DNA of 63,029 nucleotides from Patescibacteria group bacterium (GTDB lineage Bacteria > Patescibacteriota > Patescibacteriia > 2-12-FULL-60-25), in NCBI GenBank assembly GCA_028688515.1, contig JAQTXZ010000002.1:89791-152819 (forward strand), given 5' to 3'. This document shows positions 17,373 to 28,472 of this stretch, one piece after another (within the stretch, counting starts at the first letter, position 1; each line of letters begins with the position of its first letter). The position numbers were made by a program, and so were the translations under genes. The notes beneath the pieces were generated by a model. It was not told where the DNA came from. It was given only the letters and a program-made list of their open reading frames with translations, and did no database searches.

Positions 17373-20300
17373 ATGTCTTTTTTTCAATCGGAAAACGTAA
17401 AGACCACGGATTTTAACGGCATGCGGCTTAAGCTTGCATCGCCCGAAGCAATCCGCGGCTGGTCGTACGGCGAGGTTACAAAGCCGGAGACTATCAATTA
17501 CCGCACTCAAAAACCCGAAAAGAGCGGTCTGTTTGCGGAAGAAATTTTCGGCCCGTCCAAGGACTGGGAGTGCTATTGCGGAAAATACAAAAAGATCCGC
17601 TACAAAGGCATTGTCTGCGACAAATGCGGAGTGGAAGTAACTCATTCGTTGGTTCGCCGCGAACGCATGGCGCATATCGAGCTTGCAACGCCCGTAACGC
17701 ACATTTGGTTTTTGCGCAGCGTGCCATCGCGTATCGGTACGATTTTGGACGTGTCTGTTGTGGCTCTTGAAAAAGTTGTTTATTTTGCCGCCTTCATCGT
17801 TACCAGCGTCAACGAAGAGTTGAAGCAGCAGGTTATCGATCAGCTGGCGACGGAATACAAAGGCAAGCGTAAACAAATCGAAATGGATTACGAGCGCGAG
17901 GTGACGCAGATCAACGAAAAAGCAAACAAAGAAGATACTGCCGCCGGGGCCGTTACCAAAGAACTCGATAAAGCCGTCGGCAATAAAGATCGCAAACTCA
18001 AAGAACTTGAAACTGATGTTTCCGAACTCGAAAAAGAGTTAAAGACTTTGCAGCCTTTAAAGATCATCTCGGAAAATGAATACCACGAGTACTCTTTAAA
18101 GTTTGGCCATATTTTTGAGGCCAAAATCGGCGCAGAAGCTTTGGACGAGTTGTTAAAGAAAATTGATGTCGAGGCCACCATGGCCATTTTGCGCGAAGAG
18201 TTGGCACATGCCTCGGGAGCAAAATACGAGCACATCATCCGTCGTCTCAAGCTCTTAAAGTCTTTCACTATGCACGGCATTGATCCACATTGGATGATTC
18301 TAAAAGTCGTGCCGGTTATCCCGCCGGATTTGCGCCCGATGGTCGCTTTGGACGGCGGACGTTTTGCAACTTCGGATCTTAACGATTTGTATCGCCGCGT
18401 CATCAACCGCAACAACCGTCTTAAGCGCTTGCTCGAATTGCATGCGCCGGAAGTTATCACGCGCAACGAAAAACGCATGTTACAGGAAGCTGTGGATGCC
18501 TTGATCGACAACAGCGCGCGTCATTCCAAAACGGTTATTGCCGCCACCGGAAAAAAACGCCAGCTCAAATCTTTGGCGGATATTCTTAAAGGCAAGCAAG
18601 GACGTTTCCGCCAAAACCTGCTCGGTAAACGCGTTGATTACTCCGGACGCTCGGTCATCGTCGTCGGTCCGAATCTTAAGATGCACCAATGCGGTCTGCC
18701 TAAGATTATGGCCTTGGAACTGTTCCGACCATTTATCATCGCGCAGCTCATCAAGCGTGAAATCGTACACAACATTCGTTCGGCCAACCGTTATATCGAA
18801 GGCGATAACGCGGAAGTGTGGGATATTTTGGAAAACATTGCCAATAACGCCGTAGTGCTTTTAAACCGCGCTCCGACTTTGCATAGACTCGGCATCCAAG
18901 GTTTTCAACCGGTGCTTATCGAAGGCAAAGCTATTCAAATTCATCCTTTGGTTTGTTCGGCTTTTAACGCTGACTTTGACGGAGACCAAATGGCCGTGCA
19001 CGTTCCGCTTACCGAAGAGGCGCAGTGGGAGGCGCGCGAAATCATGCTCTCCACCAAAAACATGCTTAAGCCTGCTACCGGTAATCCAGTTACTACGCCG
19101 GCTCAGGATATCGTTTGGGGCGTGTATTACATGACGACGATGCTGGAGACGGAAGCGGATACCAAGATAAAAACTTTCGGCACAACGGACGAAGCTATTT
19201 ACACCTATCAAGCCGGATACATTACGGCCAGAGACAAAATTAAAGTCCGTCTTGGTAAAGAGCAAGTTATTACGGAAACCACAGTCGGACGTATTTTGTT
19301 CTCGCGTCTTTTGCCGGAGGGCATGCCTTTCGTCAACGAACGTCTTGGCAAAAAACAGATCGGAGAGATCGCGCAGCGCTGCATTGATCAATATGGTTTT
19401 CAAGAAACTGCCATGCTGTTGGATCGCATGAAAGAATTCGGTTATCGTTACATCACGCTTTCCGGTTTCTCGTACGGCATCGGCGATTTGCCTCGTATCC
19501 CGGAAAAAGACGGGATCATGGAAGAGGCCAGCGGACGCGTTTTGACCATTGAAGATCAATACAAAGAGGGTTTGCTCACCAAGCGCGAACGTTACACGCA
19601 AATCATTAAGGTTTGGTCCGACATTCAAGACCGCATCAAAAATCTTTCCAAAATGGCTTTGGATCCCAAAGGTTCGCTTTCTGCCATGATCGAGTCCGGA
19701 GCCCGCGGTTCCGTTGTCCAGCTCATGCAAGTCGTTGGCATGAAGGGCTTGGTGACCAATCCGACCGGTGAGATTATCGAGCTTCCCATTAAATCATCTT
19801 TCCGCGAAGGTCTGGATGTGCTTGAGTACTTCATTTCGTCCCACGGTACGCGCAAAGGTTTGACTGATACTGCTTTGAAAACGGCCAACGCCGGTTATCT
19901 TACCCGCCGTTTGGTCGACGTCTCGCAAGACGTCATCATCACCAGCGAAGATTGCGGAGACCAAGACGGATTTTTGCTCACGCACGAAGAGTGCGAGGAC
20001 ATCGGTGAAAGCTTGCTTACTCGTATTGTCGGACGCGTATCTGCGGAGGATGTTACAATGCCGCGCGCCAAAAAGCCGCTCATTCAAAAGGGCGAGATGA
20101 TCATCGATGAACACATCATAAAATTAAAGACACTGGAAAAGCCGTTGCCGCAAATTCGCGTGCGTTCCGTCATGACCTGTAAAAATACGCGCGGCTTGTG
20201 TCAAAAATGTTACGGTTTTGATCTGGCTTATAATAAAGAAGCTAAATTGGGAGCCGCTGTTGGAGTCGTAGCCGCGCAATCGGTCGGCGAGCCTGGAACG

Positions 20301-21386
20301 CAGCTTACAATGCGTACCTTCCACACCGGAGGCGTCGCATCGGGTCAAGATATCACTCAAGGTTTGCCGCGCGTTGAAGAATTGTTCGAAGCGCGCAATC
20401 CAAAACACGCCGCTTTGATGGCCACTGTTTCGGGCAAAATTTCTATCGTGGAACCGGAAGCGAAAGAAATCAAAACCACGACCGGACAGCATTTGGTGGA
20501 TACTGCCCGCACCGGCAAAATCATCCGTATCATGTCCAATCAAATCAGCGAAGATGTGATGGTGGTGACCAGCAAAGACAGCGTCAAGGTTAAAGACGGC
20601 GATAAAGTGGAAGAAGGCGAGATCTTGATTGTACGCCACGACGGCACGGAAATAGTTGCGCAACACGATGGCACGATCAAACATGTCAAAAATCGTTTGA
20701 CTGTTATTTGGGAAGGTTTGGCCGCTACGGATTTTCCGTCGCCATTGGGCTTTAGAATCTTGGTCAAAGACGGAGACGAGGCCGCAGCCGGAGATCAGTT
20801 AACCGAAGGCCACCTTGATCTGCAACTGCTCTTTAGAACAAAAGGACACAAAGCCGTGATGCAATATCTTCTCAAAGAAGTGTTGTCCATCTACGCCACG
20901 CAAGGTCAAAAGATCAACTCTAAACACATCGAGCTTTTGATCCGCCAGATGTTCTCGCGTTCATACGTTAAAGATGCCGGAGACACGGAATTGCTGCCGG
21001 GTGAAATCGTCGAGCGCAGTCGCGCGCAGGAAGAGAATGATCGCGTCGCTGCAAACGGCGGCAAGGTCGCGGAGCTGGACAGTCTGTTCATGGGCATTAC
21101 CAAAGTCGCATTGACCACGGAATCCTTCCTCTCATCCGCCTCCTTTCAAGAGACCGCTCGCGTGTTGATTCACGCCGCTATCACCGGCAAAGTTGATCAT
21201 CTCGAAGGCTTAAAAGAAAACGTCATCATCGGCCGCTTGATCCCTGCCGGCACCGGATTCGGCTACCACCATCCGGAGCTGAACCTCGTTGGAATCCCCA
21301 AAGAGGAACTGGCTTCGTACCGCCCGGAACCGGAATTGCCGCCGGAGGAGTTGACGGAAGTGCAGCCGACGGAGAATAATGAATAA
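17373..21386 (+). CDS. rpoC: RNA polymerase beta' subunit
   Basis: 1337 aa. Carries the catalytic metal motif [12 protein letters not shown], the N-terminal zinc ribbon ([20 protein letters not shown]), the second Cys cluster ([20 protein letters not shown]) and the trigger-loop region [17 protein letters not shown] coiled insertion with many Lys/Glu (residues ~170-235, [20 protein letters not shown]) separates the first zinc ribbon from the rest, as in several bacterial lineages. The gene ends in a short acidic tail (PTENNE). Its stop is directly followed by acatgtaacacgtaac-type repeats and a terminator at 21447-21476. Confidence 0.97.
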   Translation: MSFFQSENVKTTDFNGMRLKLASPEAIRGWSYGEVTKPETINYRTQKPEKSGLFAEEIFGPSKDWECYCGKYKKIRYKGIVCDKCGVEVTHSLVRRERMAHIELATPVTHIWFLRSVPSRIGTILDVSVVALEKVVYFAAFIVTSVNEELKQQVIDQLATEYKGKRKQIEMDYEREVTQINEKANKEDTAAGAVTKELDKAVGNKDRKLKELETDVSELEKELKTLQPLKIISENEYHEYSLKFGHIFEAKIGAEALDELLKKIDVEATMAILREELAHASGAKYEHIIRRLKLLKSFTMHGIDPHWMILKVVPVIPPDLRPMVALDGGRFATSDLNDLYRRVINRNNRLKRLLELHAPEVITRNEKRMLQEAVDALIDNSARHSKTVIAATGKKRQLKSLADILKGKQGRFRQNLLGKRVDYSGRSVIVVGPNLKMHQCGLPKIMALELFRPFIIAQLIKREIVHNIRSANRYIEGDNAEVWDILENIANNAVVLLNRAPTLHRLGIQGFQPVLIEGKAIQIHPLVCSAFNADFDGDQMAVHVPLTEEAQWEAREIMLSTKNMLKPATGNPVTTPAQDIVWGVYYMTTMLETEADTKIKTFGTTDEAIYTYQAGYITARDKIKVRLGKEQVITETTVGRILFSRLLPEGMPFVNERLGKKQIGEIAQRCIDQYGFQETAMLLDRMKEFGYRYITLSGFSYGIGDLPRIPEKDGIMEEASGRVLTIEDQYKEGLLTKRERYTQIIKVWSDIQDRIKNLSKMALDPKGSLSAMIESGARGSVVQLMQVVGMKGLVTNPTGEIIELPIKSSFREGLDVLEYFISSHGTRKGLTDTALKTANAGYLTRRLVDVSQDVIITSEDCGDQDGFLLTHEECEDIGESLLTRIVGRVSAEDVTMPRAKKPLIQKGEMIIDEHIIKLKTLEKPLPQIRVRSVMTCKNTRGLCQKCYGFDLAYNKEAKLGAAVGVVAAQSVGEPGTQLTMRTFHTGGVASGQDITQGLPRVEELFEARNPKHAALMATVSGKISIVEPEAKEIKTTTGQHLVDTARTGKIIRIMSNQISEDVMVVTSKDSVKVKDGDKVEEGEILIVRHDGTEIVAQHDGTIKHVKNRLTVIWEGLAATDFPSPLGFRILVKDGDEAAAGDQLTEGHLDLQLLFRTKGHKAVMQYLLKEVLSIYATQGQKINSKHIELLIRQMFSRSYVKDAGDTELLPGEIVERSRAQEENDRVAANGGKVAELDSLFMGITKVALTTESFLSSASFQETARVLIHAAITGKVDHLEGLKENVIIGRLIPAGTGFGYHHPELNLVGIPKEELASYRPEPELPPEELTEVQPTENNE

Positions 21387-21446
21387 CATGTAACACGTAA
21401 CACATAAAACATGTAACGTGTAACGCGAAACGCCGGACAGAAAAGC

Positions 21447-21476
21447 AAAAACGCCCGTGGAGGGCGTTTTTGCATT
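21447..21476 (+). terminator. Rho-independent terminator of rpoBC
   Basis: The stem aaaacgccc/gggcgtttt with loop gtgga is followed by a T-rich run (tttttgcattattt). It sits 60 nt after rpoC. Confidence 0.85.
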
Positions 21477-21524
21477 ATTTAAGATCTCGACAAACGTGAT
21501 TTTGAAAGGTAACATCATGACACT

Positions 21525-22244
21525 ATGTCCGGTCACTCTAAATGGAGCAAGGTCAAACAATTCAAAGGTGCGATTGATGCCAAGCGTTCGGCTAACTTTA
21601 CAAAGTTGGCGCGCGAGATTGAGATCGTCGTCAAAGAAAAGGGTGCTGATCCGGGCATGAACTTTATGCTTCGCATGGCGATCGACAGAGCGCGAGCGGG
21701 CAATATGCCGAAAGACAGTATTGAACGCGCAATCGCAAGAGGTTCCGGAGCCGGCGATGCGGTGCAGGTCGAATCTTTGCGCTACGAGGCGTACGCACCG
21801 GGCGGCGCGGCGCTGATAATCGAGTGTCTCACGGACAGTCATAATCGTACGGCAAATGACGTCAAACATATTTTATCAAAAAACGGCGGTACATTGGCTG
21901 CGCCCGGTTCGGTCGCTTTTCAATTTGATCACAAAGGCGTGGTCAGGGTTTCGCTGATCCAGTCTGACAAGCGTGACGAAGTGGAACTTGAGTTGATCGA
22001 CGCAGGTGCGGATGATATTCGCGACGAAGAGGAGGGGACTGTAATCATTTGTCCGCCGAACACTTTGGCTAAAGTCAGCGAGGCTGCCAACAAAATCGGT
22101 TTGACGGTAACATCCGCAGAATTCGAGTGGCTGCCAAAAACAACCGTCGCCCTCGACGAAGCGAACGGCGAGGCAATTTCCAAGTTGATTGAATTCCTCG
22201 AAGAGAATGATGATGTCGCGTCAGTGTTTACGAACGCGGCATAG
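21525..22244 (+). CDS. yebC: YebC/PmpR family protein (TACO1-like)
   Basis: 239 aa, normal length. It starts with the family signature MSGHSKWSKVKQFKGAIDAK and contains GADPGMNFMLRMAIDRARA, NMPKDSIERAI, RYEAYAPGGAALIIECLTD and HNRTANDVKHILSKNGG. YebC proteins bind ribosomes or DNA; recent work on the family points to helping translation of proline stretches, and older work to transcriptional regulation. ruvC starts 6 bp downstream, a common pairing of recombination genes with yebC, so the two are probably co-transcribed. Confidence 0.95.
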   Translation: MSGHSKWSKVKQFKGAIDAKRSANFTKLAREIEIVVKEKGADPGMNFMLRMAIDRARAGNMPKDSIERAIARGSGAGDAVQVESLRYEAYAPGGAALIIECLTDSHNRTANDVKHILSKNGGTLAAPGSVAFQFDHKGVVRVSLIQSDKRDEVELELIDAGADDIRDEEEGTVIICPPNTLAKVSEAANKIGLTVTSAEFEWLPKTTVALDEANGEAISKLIEFLEENDDVASVFTNAA

Positions 22245-22250
22245 CCGTTT

Positions 22251-22748
22251 ATGCGAATAATTGGCGTTGATCCAGGATTTGGCAGAACCGGAATCGGAGT
22301 CGTCGACATTGTCGGCGGCAAGGCTAGTCATGTTTGGTATAGTTGTATCGAGACGCCGGCGACTGATGATTTTTCTTTGCGTTTGCAGGTTTTGCGCGAT
22401 GGACTTGCTGAGGCTATTGCGGAATACAAACCGCAGGCCGCATCGGTCGAAAAATTATTTTTTCAATCTAATGTCAAAACTGCTATCAACGTCGGTATGG
22501 CACGCGGAGTGATAATGCTGGTTTTGGCGGATGCCGGTTTGCCGGCGGTGGAGATGACGCCAAACGAGATCAAGCAGGCGATTGCAGGATACGGCAGCGC
22601 TGACAAAAAACAGATGCAGCAAATGGTCATGCGTCTCTTAAGTTTAAAAGAAATTCCAAAACCGGATGATGCTGCAGACGCCCTGGCTATTGCCATGGCC
22701 GGCGGCTTTGTCTATTTGACTAGGCAAAGGACTTTACGGACTTTATAG
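22251..22748 (+). CDS. ruvC: Holliday junction resolvase RuvC
   Basis: 165 aa. RuvC cuts Holliday junctions symmetrically as a dimer with RuvAB. It starts MRIIGVDPGFGRTGIGVVD with the catalytic Asp7, then SVEKLFFQSNVKTAINVGMARG with the catalytic Glu. ANEIKQ-like TPNEIKQAIAGYGSADKKQ and the C-terminal DDAADALAIAMA supply the remaining acidic residues. The last codons and the stop (TAG 22746-22748) fall inside a repeat arm of ggactttan units, so the C-terminal RTLRTL is repeat-encoded. Confidence 0.95.
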   Translation: MRIIGVDPGFGRTGIGVVDIVGGKASHVWYSCIETPATDDFSLRLQVLRDGLAEAIAEYKPQAASVEKLFFQSNVKTAINVGMARGVIMLVLADAGLPAVEMTPNEIKQAIAGYGSADKKQMQQMVMRLLSLKEIPKPDDAADALAIAMAGGFVYLTRQRTLRTL

Positions 22749-22818
22749 ACTTTAAGGACTCTTTTGAGGGGGTGGATAGAGGGTGTTCGGCAGTACTTGA
22801 CAAGCAGCTATTTTCACC

Positions 22819-22847
22819 TTGTCTGACGGGTTATTTTATGCTATTAT
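22819..22847 (+). promoter_or_regulatory. Promoter of the MBL-fold gene
   Basis: TTGTCT, 17 bp, TATTAT. It lies about 67 nt before the ATG at 22915. A second -35-like TTGACA lies at about 22797-22802. Confidence 0.5.
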
Positions 22848-22914
22848 TTCAGCGTAAAAAACACTCAAATTATGCTCTTCTATCAAAACAGGGCAGGATG
22901 AGCAACATCGAATT

Positions 22915-23559
22915 ATGCAAATATTCTGGCACGGTTATTCAACAATTCGCATCGAGTCTAAGAATGGAGATCTGTCATCCGTTATTATGACGGATCCGTT
23001 CGAAAACGAGGCGGCCATTCGTTTTCCGCGCGCCACGGAACCGGATATTCTTTTGCTTTCAAATCAAAATCGCAAGAATTTTAACATCGAAGGCGTGGCC
23101 GGCAGTCCGTTTTTGATTTCTGATCCGGGAGAGTATGAAGTTAAGGGAGCTTTTGTAAACGGCATTCAAGATCCAAAAGCAGACGAAGGAGACAAAAGAC
23201 CGTTGATGTACAGAATAGACGTAGAGGGCATGTCCATCGCCTTTTTGGGGCAAGCGAAGCGCAAACCTACTGACATGGAATTGGAAGAACTTGGCAATAT
23301 CGATATCTTGATTTTACCTGTTGGTGGAGGAGACGTTATGGATGCCAAGACAGCCGCTTCTGTCATTAATATGGTTGAGCCTCGCATTGTAATTCCGATT
23401 CACTATTACATCGACGGCATAAAGACAGAGCTCGGAAAAGTGAAAAGTTTTTGCGATGCGGTCGGCGGCAGCAAGCAGCAGGAGATGAATAAACTTAAAA
23501 TCACCAAAAAGGAATTGCCTGCGGATGATGTGGCTATTATGGTAATTGAACGTACCTAA
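22915..23559 (+). CDS. Metallo-beta-lactamase-fold protein with degenerate metal site
   Basis: 214 aa. The fold is UlaG-like: MQIFWHGYSTIRIESKNG, MTDPF, SDPGEYEVKGAFVNGI and IVIPIHYYIDGIKTELGK. In active UlaG-like hydrolases the strand after the DPF region carries HxHxDH; here the matching stretch reads LLLSNQNRKNF, so the first metal-binding motif is missing. One late His (IPIHYY) remains. The protein may bind a ligand or act structurally rather than hydrolyse. This variant occurs in Patescibacteria next to ruvC or gyrA, though I cite that only as general memory. The gene is flanked by repeat arms and has its own promoter. Confidence 0.75.
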   Translation: MQIFWHGYSTIRIESKNGDLSSVIMTDPFENEAAIRFPRATEPDILLLSNQNRKNFNIEGVAGSPFLISDPGEYEVKGAFVNGIQDPKADEGDKRPLMYRIDVEGMSIAFLGQAKRKPTDMELEELGNIDILILPVGGGDVMDAKTAASVINMVEPRIVIPIHYYIDGIKTELGKVKSFCDAVGGSKQQEMNKLKITKKELPADDVAIMVIERT

Positions 23560-23626
23560 CGAACGAGTCCATAAAGTTTATAAAGTCCTTAAAGTCTGTA
23601 AAGTCTCGAATAGCCCTTTAAGAAAT

Positions 23627-24187
23627 ATGGAGAACGATGAAGTGAAATCGGTGACGTCGAAAAGCAAAAGTCGCAAGAACGATCAGACTTCTGTATTGGC
23701 ACGGCCAAAGTTGATAAGCGATAGGGAGAAACAATCATTGATAATGGAGCACGCTAAAAGCCGTCAGCCGGTTGATGGCGTGCAGAGATTTTCTTTGGTA
23801 GTTGGCGTGGCGGTTTGCGCTGTCGCCATCGGAGCGGGTTGGCTTTACAGTATGCGGCAGGGTTTGGCGGAAATTTTTCCGGCAGCACAAACGCAGGAGT
23901 CGGTCGGCGATGCGCAAGGCAAAGCGGCATGGGAAAAGTATCAATACGCGCAGCAGATTCATGAGGGTGCTTCCGGGATGATTGATCAGGTTCAAAAAGT
24001 GGAAGACGCTCAAATCGTGGGTTTGAATCCGATTCTCGTTCAAGGGTTGATGATGGCGAGCGCAACTGATGCCTTGGTCGCTTCAACAACAGAAAATATT
24101 CGGGCGAACTTTTTTACGCCGCCGCCGGCAATCGATCAGGCTTCGGATAAAACCAATCTGCCGACAGGTTTAACTCAAGATAAATAA
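23627..24187 (+). CDS. Single-pass membrane protein of unknown function
   Basis: 186 aa from ATG 23627 ([17 protein letters not shown]); earlier codons fall in a repeat arm and overlap the previous gene. A basic, Ser/Lys-rich cytoplasmic N-terminus (~65 residues) precedes one membrane helix ([20 protein letters not shown]). The outer part is Ala/Gln-rich with helix-forming sequence ([20 protein letters not shown]) and ends in a Pro/Ser/Thr-rich tail. No family recognised. It ends 2 bp before gyrA, so the two are probably co-transcribed. Confidence 0.7.
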   Translation: MENDEVKSVTSKSKSRKNDQTSVLARPKLISDREKQSLIMEHAKSRQPVDGVQRFSLVVGVAVCAVAIGAGWLYSMRQGLAEIFPAAQTQESVGDAQGKAAWEKYQYAQQIHEGASGMIDQVQKVEDAQIVGLNPILVQGLMMASATDALVASTTENIRANFFTPPPAIDQASDKTNLPTGLTQDK

Positions 24188-24189
24188 CT

Positions 24190-26691
24190 ATGTCAGAATC
24201 AGAAAAAGAATTAGTACCGGCCGCAGATAATCTCGGAACAATAGTAAACCAATCGCTCTCCGAAGAAATGAAGAGCTGTTATTTGGATTATGCCATGTCG
24301 GTTATCGTACAGCGCGCGCTGCCCGATGTCCGCGACGGCATGAAGCCGGTGCATCGCCGCATTTTGTATTCCATGTGGCAAAGCGGATTAAGGTCGAACG
24401 CCAAGTTTAAAAAGTGCGCCACCGTAGTCGGAGACGTGCTCGGTAAATATCATCCGCACGGCGACGTAGCGGTTTATGATTCTTTGGTGCGCATGGCGCA
24501 GGATTTTTCCATGCGTTATCCGCTGGTGCGCGGCCAGGGCAACTTTGGTTCCATCGATGGCGACGGTCCTGCCGCTTATCGTTACACCGAGTCTAAAATG
24601 GAAAGCATCGCGGATGAACTTTTGTTTGATATTGAAAAAGACACGGTTGATTTTCGTCCCAACTTTGACGGATCGATCAAAGAGCCTTCGGTTTTGCCGG
24701 CAAAATTGCCGAACCTGCTTTTAAACGGAACGCTCGGCATTGCAGTCGGCATGGCGACCAACATTCCGCCGCATAATTTGAACGAGCTGTGCGATGCGAC
24801 CGTTGCATTGATAGACAACCCTGAGACCGATATCGACGAGTTGGTGGAAATCGTTAAAGGCCCGGATTTTCCGACCGGCGGAGTCATCTACGACAAGAAT
24901 GCCATTAAACAAGCTTATGCCACCGGCAAAGGCGGAATCGTGATGCGCGCCAAAACGGAAATAGTGGAAGAAAAGGCGGGCTCGTTCAGAATCTTGGTTA
25001 CGGAAATTCCTTACGGCATCAACAAGTCGACGCTGCTCGAAAAGATCGCGTCTTTGGTTCAAGAAAAAAAGATCGAGGGCATCCGCGACTTGCGCGATGA
25101 ATCCAACAAAGAGGGTATTCGCATAGTCGTTGAACTTAAAAAAGACGCTTATCCAAAAAAAGTTTTAAATCAACTTTTTAAGATGACCCAGCTGCAGGAA
25201 ACGTTTCACGTAAACGCTTTGGCGTTGGTGGATGGCGGCATGCAGCCGCGCGTTCTTACGCTCAAAGATCTTTTGAGCGAGTACATCAAGCATCGCCAGG
25301 TAGTTATTCGCCGCAGAACGGAACATGATTTGGCAAAAGCAAAGGATCGCGCGCATATTTTGGAAGGTTTGCGTATCGCGCTTTTAAAAATCAACGAAGT
25401 AATCGAGACCATCAAAAAATCCAAAGACAAGGATGAGGCTAAGCTTAACCTCATGAAAAAGTTTAAGCTCTCCGAGGCGCAAACCATGGCTATTTTGGAG
25501 ATGCGCTTGCAGCAGTTGGCAAACTTGGAACGCTTAAGAGTCGAACAGGAATATAATGAAAAGATGGAGCTGATCAAAGAATTGGAAGCGATTCTAAAAT
25601 CCGTCACAAAGATGTTAGAAATCATCAGAAAAGAAACCTTGGAACTTAAAGACAAATTCGGCGACGACAGACGCACTGTGGTTATACCGCATCCGGTGGG
25701 GGAATTTTCCATGACTGATTTGGTTCCGGATGAATCGACCATTGTCATGATTACAAAAGATGGTTACATCAAGCGTTTGCCGCCGGATACTTTCCGCACG
25801 CAAGGGCGCGGAGGCAAAGGCGTGGCTGGTTTGTCGACCAAAGAAGAAGACGAAGTTGAGCAGCTGTTTTCCACCAACACGCACGCGGACATTTTGTTCT
25901 TTACCAGCCGCGGACGCGTGTTTCAGCTTAAGGCTTACGAAATTCCGCAAGGCAGCCGCACTTCCAAAGGCCAGGCGATCGTTAACTTTTTGCAGCTTGC
26001 GCCGGGCGAAAGAGCGACCGTTTCGTTGTCGCTTTCCGATATCAAGGGCAGTAAGTTTCTTTCCATGGTCACAAGCAGGGGCACGGTTAAAAAGACGGCT
26101 ATCGAAGATTTTGCCCACGTGCGCCGCAGCGGTTTGATCGCAATAACATTGCATGACGGCGACGATTTGCTGTGGGTTAAACCGACAAATGGAACCGATG
26201 ACATGTCGCTTGTGACAAAGAACGGCCAGTCAATACGCTTCAGCGAAAAAGATGTGCGTGCCATGGGCAGATCAGCATCCGGCGTGCGCGGCATTAAACT
26301 AAAGGGCAGCGACGAGGTTGTTGGCATGGATATCGTTGATCCGAAGCTGGCGGCCAAAGGCATGTTTACTCTGTTTACGATCGCAGAAAACGGCATGGGT
26401 AAACAAACTGAATTAACCGAATATAAAACACAGGGCCGCGGAGGATCCGGCATTCGTACCATGAAGGTCACGACCAAGACAGGTCCTGTCATCGGCGCGT
26501 TCGTCGCCAGCAAAGATGATGATCGCGATTTGATGTTGATTAGCAAAAAAGGCGTGGTAATTCGCGTAGCCTACAAGGGCGTGCCAAATCTTGGACGCGA
26601 TACGCAAGGCGTTCGCATTATGCGCTTTAAAGAAGAAGGAGACATGCTTTCAAGTGCCGCGCTGGTGGATACGGAAGGGGAAGAGAAATAA
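24190..26691 (+). CDS. gyrA: DNA gyrase subunit A
   Basis: 833 aa. GyrA cuts and rejoins DNA to introduce negative supercoils with GyrB. The active-site region reads [15 protein letters not shown], with the catalytic Tyr in AYRYTE. The quinolone region before it ([20 protein letters not shown]) has Asp at the Ser83 position region rather than an obvious Ser. The C-terminal beta-pinwheel repeats are visible, and the GyrA box is represented by [10 protein letters not shown], which separates gyrase from topoisomerase IV ParC. No intein. The stop is followed by a strong bidirectional terminator shared with clpP. Confidence 0.95.
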   Translation: MSESEKELVPAADNLGTIVNQSLSEEMKSCYLDYAMSVIVQRALPDVRDGMKPVHRRILYSMWQSGLRSNAKFKKCATVVGDVLGKYHPHGDVAVYDSLVRMAQDFSMRYPLVRGQGNFGSIDGDGPAAYRYTESKMESIADELLFDIEKDTVDFRPNFDGSIKEPSVLPAKLPNLLLNGTLGIAVGMATNIPPHNLNELCDATVALIDNPETDIDELVEIVKGPDFPTGGVIYDKNAIKQAYATGKGGIVMRAKTEIVEEKAGSFRILVTEIPYGINKSTLLEKIASLVQEKKIEGIRDLRDESNKEGIRIVVELKKDAYPKKVLNQLFKMTQLQETFHVNALALVDGGMQPRVLTLKDLLSEYIKHRQVVIRRRTEHDLAKAKDRAHILEGLRIALLKINEVIETIKKSKDKDEAKLNLMKKFKLSEAQTMAILEMRLQQLANLERLRVEQEYNEKMELIKELEAILKSVTKMLEIIRKETLELKDKFGDDRRTVVIPHPVGEFSMTDLVPDESTIVMITKDGYIKRLPPDTFRTQGRGGKGVAGLSTKEEDEVEQLFSTNTHADILFFTSRGRVFQLKAYEIPQGSRTSKGQAIVNFLQLAPGERATVSLSLSDIKGSKFLSMVTSRGTVKKTAIEDFAHVRRSGLIAITLHDGDDLLWVKPTNGTDDMSLVTKNGQSIRFSEKDVRAMGRSASGVRGIKLKGSDEVVGMDIVDPKLAAKGMFTLFTIAENGMGKQTELTEYKTQGRGGSGIRTMKVTTKTGPVIGAFVASKDDDRDLMLISKKGVVIRVAYKGVPNLGRDTQGVRIMRFKEEGDMLSSAALVDTEGEEK

Positions 26692-26700
26692 AATCCGAAT

Positions 26701-26741
26701 AAAAACATAGAGACGCCCTCAGCGGGCGTCTCTATGTTTTT
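26701..26741. terminator. Bidirectional terminator between gyrA and clpP
   Basis: Perfect 18-bp arms (aaaaacatagagacgccc and its complement) around tcagc. The outer A/T runs give a U-tract in both directions, serving the convergent genes gyrA and clpP. Confidence 0.9.
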
Positions 26742-26751
26742 ATACGTTGCA

Positions 26752-27363
26752 TTATTCCAGTACCTTGTCTATCAAGCCGTAGACCTTGGCGGTTTTGGGA
26801 TCCATGAAATTATCGCGCTCCGTATCCGCTTCGATTTGCCTAACCGGTTTACCGGTGTGCTTTGCCAAAATTTTGTTCAACTGATCTTTTATTTTTAGCA
26901 AGCGCTCGGCGCGTATTTTTATGTCGGTTGCCTGACCTTCCACGCCTCCCAAAAGTTGATGGATCATTATCTCAGAATTGGGTAAGGCGAAGCGTTTGCC
27001 TTCTGCGCCGCCGGCAAGCAGTACTGCACCCATTGATGCGGCAAGTCCGATGCAGATCGTAGATACGTCGCAGGCGATGTGCTGCATTGTGTCGTAAATC
27101 GCCAGGCCGGAGCTTACCGAACCGCCCGGGGAATTGATGAACAACTTGATATCTTTGGTTTTGTCCTGGCTTTCCAAAAATAAAAGCTGCGCGACAACGA
27201 TATTTGCAATATCATCATCGATCTGCGAGCCAAGCATGATGATGCGATCTTTTAAAAGACGCGAATAAATATCATAAGCCCGTTCTCCGCCTTGAGTTTT
27301 TTCAATGACGGTGGGAATCAGATAATTGTTTTGCATTTGCGAGTTGATGGTATATTTATGCAT
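26752..27363 (-). CDS. clpP: ATP-dependent Clp protease proteolytic subunit
   Basis: 203 aa. ClpP forms the tetradecameric serine-protease chamber used with ClpX or ClpC. The catalytic Ser lies in [11 protein letters not shown], the His in [10 protein letters not shown] and the Asp in the following ADTERDNFM region. The typical [20 protein letters not shown] and [16 protein letters not shown] motifs are present. The N-terminus [20 protein letters not shown] is short, as for a processed propeptide. The start has a leaderless promoter 8 nt upstream and no Shine-Dalgarno. The terminator is shared with gyrA. Confidence 0.97.
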   Translation of the reverse strand: MHKYTINSQMQNNYLIPTVIEKTQGGERAYDIYSRLLKDRIIMLGSQIDDDIANIVVAQLLFLESQDKTKDIKLFINSPGGSVSSGLAIYDTMQHIACDVSTICIGLAASMGAVLLAGGAEGKRFALPNSEIMIHQLLGGVEGQATDIKIRAERLLKIKDQLNKILAKHTGKPVRQIEADTERDNFMDPKTAKVYGLIDKVLE

Positions 27364-27371
27364 ACAAAGGA

Positions 27372-27400
27372 ATGTTACGCGATTTTGATTTAGCAGTCAA
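27372..27400 (-). promoter_or_regulatory. clpP promoter, leaderless
   Basis: On the minus strand: TTGACT, 17 bp, TAACAT, then 8 nt to the ATG. No heat-shock operator (CIRCE or CtsR-like) was noticed. Confidence 0.75.
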
Positions 27401-27455
27401 ATAGTGAGAGTGCTAATCCTCACCCCAACCCTCTCCCATCGAATGGGCGAGGGAG

Positions 27456-28418
27456 TCAAACCACTCTTACTCCCTTTTCCGTTTCAACTATTTTTCCTTG
27501 GATTGTAAAACCCGGGGCATTTTTATGTCCGCCGCCGCCAAGCGCTTTGGCGATTTTTGAAACGTCTGTCTTGATTGAACGGAAAGAGCCCTTGATGGTG
27601 TTATCATCTTTCTGCGTCAGAAGCATGATGATTTCCGCATCGCCGCAAACGCCGTTTAAAAAGTTTATCATTCCTTCTGTTGCGTTTTGTCCGGCTTCGG
27701 CCAAGACAAAGTCTTCTTGTTTGATATAAGTGAAAGCCAGGTCGTATTTTGAATTGTATTTTAAGCGCGACAGAGCGATGCCCCAAAGTTTTAATTTTCC
27801 GGCCTCTTTATTTTTCAGTAATACTTGTGCAATGTCTGATGTGCGTGCTCCTGCGGCAAGCAGATCGCCGACCACGGAAAAACTTTGGCCTTGCGTTGCC
27901 GCATTGGAAAAATATGACGTGTCAAACATGATACCCGTCATGAGCGAAGTCGCTATTGCGGAGTCGACGGGTTGACTGTTAGTCTTCAAAAACATTGCGA
28001 CCATTTCCGAAGTCGAGCTGGCCGTTGCGTCGACAAGCTGCAGATCTCCAAAACCGTCGTTTGTTTTGTGGTGATCAAAGTTTATGACTTTGCAGCCAGG
28101 AGAAAGTCTGCCGACAGATTGATCAATGCCGCAGTAATTCAATGTGCCGGAGTCGAGGACGATCAAGACGTCGTATTTTTCGTCGAATACTTTAGGGTCG
28201 TCGGTAAAATCCAAATAATGATTTAAGTAAGAATAACTTTTTGCGGGTTTGTCTTTGCAGAAAAATGTTACGTTTTTGCCCTGTGCGAGCAGCCAGTGTC
28301 CAAGTGCCGTAGAAGAACCCAAGGCATCGCCATCCGGTTTTTGATGGGCAGCCAAAAGCAAGCTGTTGCAGTCTTTTAAGAGTTCGAAAAGTTGAACGTA
28401 TTTTTCGGACAAATTCAT
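27456..28418 (-). CDS. DHH-family phosphoesterase (NrnA-like)
   Basis: 320 aa. NrnA-type enzymes degrade 2-5-nt RNAs and can dephosphorylate pAp. The DHH domain shows AAHQKPDGDALGSSTALGHW and INFDHHKTNDGFGD with the metal-binding Asp/His set. The C-terminal DHHA1 domain ends in GGGHKNAPGF, the substrate-binding glycine motif. Length matches NrnA (~320). The next gene on this strand is rbfA, and the rbfA-nrnA pairing is common. This gene nevertheless has its own promoter (28431-28459). Near the stop is a ccctctccc/gggcgaggg repeat. The exact substrate is not proven by sequence. Confidence 0.9.
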   Translation of the reverse strand: MNLSEKYVQLFELLKDCNSLLLAAHQKPDGDALGSSTALGHWLLAQGKNVTFFCKDKPAKSYSYLNHYLDFTDDPKVFDEKYDVLIVLDSGTLNYCGIDQSVGRLSPGCKVINFDHHKTNDGFGDLQLVDATASSTSEMVAMFLKTNSQPVDSAIATSLMTGIMFDTSYFSNAATQGQSFSVVGDLLAAGARTSDIAQVLLKNKEAGKLKLWGIALSRLKYNSKYDLAFTYIKQEDFVLAEAGQNATEGMINFLNGVCGDAEIIMLLTQKDDNTIKGSFRSIKTDVSKIAKALGGGGHKNAPGFTIQGKIVETEKGVRVV

Positions 28419-28430
28419 AAAGAATCGAAC

Positions 28431-28459
28431 AGCTTAGATGTAATCGACTTTTATGTCAA
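28431..28459 (-). promoter_or_regulatory. Promoter of the DHH gene
   Basis: On the minus strand: TTGACA, 17 bp, TAAGCT, then 12 nt to the ATG. No Shine-Dalgarno sequence. Confidence 0.7.
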
Positions 28460-28472
28460 TGGATAGAGAGGG

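Larger units (their letters stand above)
22729..23608. repeat. Inverted arms of ggactttan units flanking the MBL-fold gene
   Basis: The left arm (22729-22761) reads ggactttacggactttatag and on, and overlaps the ruvC stop codon. The right arm (23565-23608) reads gagtccataaagtttataaa then agtccttaaagtctgtaaag, its approximate complement. The MBL gene and its promoter lie between them. Confidence 0.7.

Noticed and set aside
22729-23608. MBL-fold gene as a third mobile cargo
   Set aside because: The arms flank it, but the gene has its own promoter, is larger, and is of a type that normally lies in this core neighbourhood; placement between arms may be incidental.
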